Positions 62,265 through 64,000 of a DNA stretch of 64,000 bases are shown here, one piece after another (the first letter of the stretch is position 1; the number at the start of each line of letters is the position of its first letter). A program made the translations under genes and the position numbers. The stretch lies in assembly GCA_958295695.1 (NCBI GenBank), contig OY282363.1, positions 2,422,225-2,486,224 on the forward strand, read 5' to 3'. The stretch is from an uncultured Alphaproteobacteria bacterium. Its GTDB lineage: Bacteria; Pseudomonadota; Alphaproteobacteria; SP197. The notes under the pieces were generated by a model. That model made no database searches. It saw only the letters and a list, made by a program, of their open reading frames with translations, and was not told where the DNA came from.

Positions 62265-64000
62265 ATGAACACCGCTTCCGAGACATACGCTGGCGACGAG
62301 CGCCTCGCCGAGCTACTGGCCCGGGCGCGGACGGGCAAGTCCGTGGCCGACGTCGGGAGCGTCGTCGCCGGCGTGCTGGCCGCGCCCGAGGGCTTCGAAC
62401 CCGAGGGTTGGATGGCGCTGGTGGCGGACCGGCCCGGCGACGAGCTCCGCCGGCAACTCGCCGCGCTGAAGGGCCGGATGGCGGCCGTGGCCGAGGACGG
62501 GCTGGAGGCCGGGCCGCCGGCCCCGGCGTGGCGGCTGAAGGCGCTCAGGCGGGAGCTCGCGGCGCGCGGGCTCGACGGCTTCGTCGTGCCGAGGGCCGAC
62601 GAGCACCAGGGCGAATCGGTCGCCGCCCGCAGCGACCGGCTGAAGTGGCTGACCGGCTTCGGCGGCTCGGCGGGCGTGGCGCTGGCGCTGGCGGACAAGG
62701 CCGCCATCTTCGTCGACGGACGCTACACCCTGCAGGTCGAGGATCAGGTCCGGACCGCCGATTGGGAGCGCCGCCATCTCATCGACGAGCCGCCGTCGGA
62801 CTGGATCGCCGCGAATCTCTGCGCGGGCCGCCTGGGCTACGACCCCTGGCTTCACACGGCGCCGGATCTGGAGAAGCTGGCGGCGGCCGTCGGGAAGGCC
62901 GGCGGCGCGCTGGCCGCCTGCGAGGCCAACCCGGTCGACGCGGTGTGGTCGAACCGGCCCGCCGCGCCGCTCTCGCCCATGCGGATCCATCCCCTGGAGC
63001 ACGCCGGCAGGGCCTCGGACGAGAAGATCGCGGAGATCGCCGCCGCCCTCGCCGAGGCGGGACGGGACGCCGCCGTGCTGTCGGACCCGGCCTCGATCGC
63101 CTGGCTGCTCAACATCCGGGGCGGCGACATCCCCGACACACCGGTCAGCCTGGGATTCGCCCTGGTCGAGGCGCCGGGCACCGTCACGCTGTTCACCGAC
63201 CGGCGCAAGGCGACGCCCGAGGTCCGCCGCTGGCTGCCGGACTGCGTCGCGGTCCAGCCCCGCGAGGCGATGGCGGGCGCGATCGACGCCGTCGCCGCCC
63301 GCGGCGCGAAGATCGTGGTCGATGCGCAGTCGGGTCCCGTCTGGTTCGCGAGCCGCATCGAGGCGGCGGGCGGCGAGGCGGTCGTGGCGGCCGATCCCTG
63401 CGCCCTGCCCAGGGCCTGCAAGAACGCCGCCGAGATCGCCGGCGCGCGGGCCGCCCATGTCCGCGACGGAGCGGCGCTCGCCGCCTTCCTGGCCTGGCTC
63501 GACAGGGCGGCGCGTCCGAACGGCGCCATCGAGGTCGACGAGCTCTCGGCGCGCGACAAGCTGGCCGAATACCGGCGCGAGGCCGAAGGCTATCGCGGCG
63601 GCAGCTTCGAGACGATCTCGGGCTTCGGCCCCAACGGCGCCGTCGTCCACTACCGCGCGAGCGAGCGGACCAACCGGCGTTTCGAGCCGGGCTCGCTCTA
63701 CCTCGTCGATTCCGGCGGCCAGTATCCCGACGGCACGACGGACGTGACCCGCACGGTCGCCATCGGCGAACCCGACGACGACCAGAAACGCCACTTCACC
63801 GCCGTGCTGAAGGGCCACATCGCGCTCGCCGCCGCGCGTTTCCCGGAGAACACGAGCGGCGCGCAGCTCGACGCCCTGGCCCGCGCGCCGCTCTGGGCCC
63901 AGGGCGCGGATTTCGACCACGGCACGGGCCATGGCGTGGGCAGCCACCTGGGCGTGCACGAAGGCCCGCAGCGGATCTCGAAGACGGGAGCCCAGCCGCT
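62265..64000 (+). CDS. pepP: Aminopeptidase P (Xaa-Pro aminopeptidase, M24B), 3' end outside window
   Basis: Metallopeptidase removing N-terminal residues before proline. Open to the window edge; 578 residues visible. GGGAGACC lies 9 bases before the ATG at 62265. Residues about 100-240 start RLKALRRELAARGLDGFVVPRADEHQGE and WLTGFGGSAGVALALADKAAIFVDGRYTLQ, the creatinase N-terminal domain. The catalytic M24 part shows YLVDSGGQYPDGTTDVTRTVAIGEP (metal Asps) and FDHGTGHGVGSHLGVHEGPQRIS. The first ~90 residues (including DERLAELLARARTGKSVADV) are an extra N-terminal segment not in typical PepP. Confidence 0.92.
   Translation, partial: MNTASETYAGDERLAELLARARTGKSVADVGSVVAGVLAAPEGFEPEGWMALVADRPGDELRRQLAALKGRMAAVAEDGLEAGPPAPAWRLKALRRELAARGLDGFVVPRADEHQGESVAARSDRLKWLTGFGGSAGVALALADKAAIFVDGRYTLQVEDQVRTADWERRHLIDEPPSDWIAANLCAGRLGYDPWLHTAPDLEKLAAAVGKAGGALAACEANPVDAVWSNRPAAPLSPMRIHPLEHAGRASDEKIAEIAAALAEAGRDAAVLSDPASIAWLLNIRGGDIPDTPVSLGFALVEAPGTVTLFTDRRKATPEVRRWLPDCVAVQPREAMAGAIDAVAARGAKIVVDAQSGPVWFASRIEAAGGEAVVAADPCALPRACKNAAEIAGARAAHVRDGAALAAFLAWLDRAARPNGAIEVDELSARDKLAEYRREAEGYRGGSFETISGFGPNGAVVHYRASERTNRRFEPGSLYLVDSGGQYPDGTTDVTRTVAIGEPDDDQKRHFTAVLKGHIALAAARFPENTSGAQLDALARAPLWAQGADFDHGTGHGVGSHLGVHEGPQRISKTGAQP

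Overview
The window is a very GC-rich, tightly packed bacterial chromosome segment. It most likely comes from an alphaproteobacterium of Rhodospirillales type. The clearest lineage marker is a circularly permuted, two-piece tmRNA gene next to an alpha-type sspB. The hflK-hflC-DUF2065-degP order, thyX, the divergent miaA/serB pair and the ilvB-ilvN-ilvC order fit the same assignment. No plasmid, prophage or complete insertion sequence was seen.

Layout: 1-9.0 kb is acyl-CoA metabolism: a thiolase end, an APH-fold kinase, two acyl-CoA dehydrogenases, an SDR, an MDR reductase and an acyl-CoA synthetase, with msrA and an SMP-30 lactonase. 9.0-16.9 kb holds a MOSC protein, a cysteine hydrolase, a solitary DNA methyltransferase, an overlapping SDR/flavin reductase/DAO operon, and a HigB toxin with a HigA antitoxin fused to an ImmA/IrrE-type metalloprotease. 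17-25 kb holds a sirtuin, a PLP C-S lyase, a crotonase lacking both catalytic glutamates, a CoA-transferase, a HyuA-like protein, an SDR and an MDR. 25.3-28.6 kb is an unassigned catabolic cassette: an isopenicillin-N-synthase-like oxygenase, a glutamine-synthetase-like ligase, and a rubredoxin/MBL protein. 28.6-41 kb is core housekeeping: branched-chain amino acid synthesis, miaA, serB, the HflKC/Deg membrane-quality operon, mrp, an Ldh-family dehydrogenase and thyX.

At 41.1-41.9 kb tmRNA and its adaptor SspB sit side by side, so the RNA that tags stalled proteins and the protein that delivers them to ClpXP share a locus. 43.3-46.8 kb is a compact defence island: a single-chain nuclease-methyltransferase of the type ISP group without a helicase, followed by an overlapping 100-residue unknown protein. 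46.9-55.8 kb holds a YHS protein, fumC, an iron ABC permease and binding protein (no ATPase gene here) and a large AsmA protein. 56-64 kb holds uvrD, prmA, cpdA, a lower-GC scar where two truncated genes meet, and the start of an aminopeptidase P.

Two classes of intergenic structure stand out. A dispersed palindromic repeat occurs at least seven times with constant arms and changing but still self-complementary inner stems. Separate strong hairpins sit around 55.9-56.3 kb. All functional statements come from reading motifs by eye; no database search was run.
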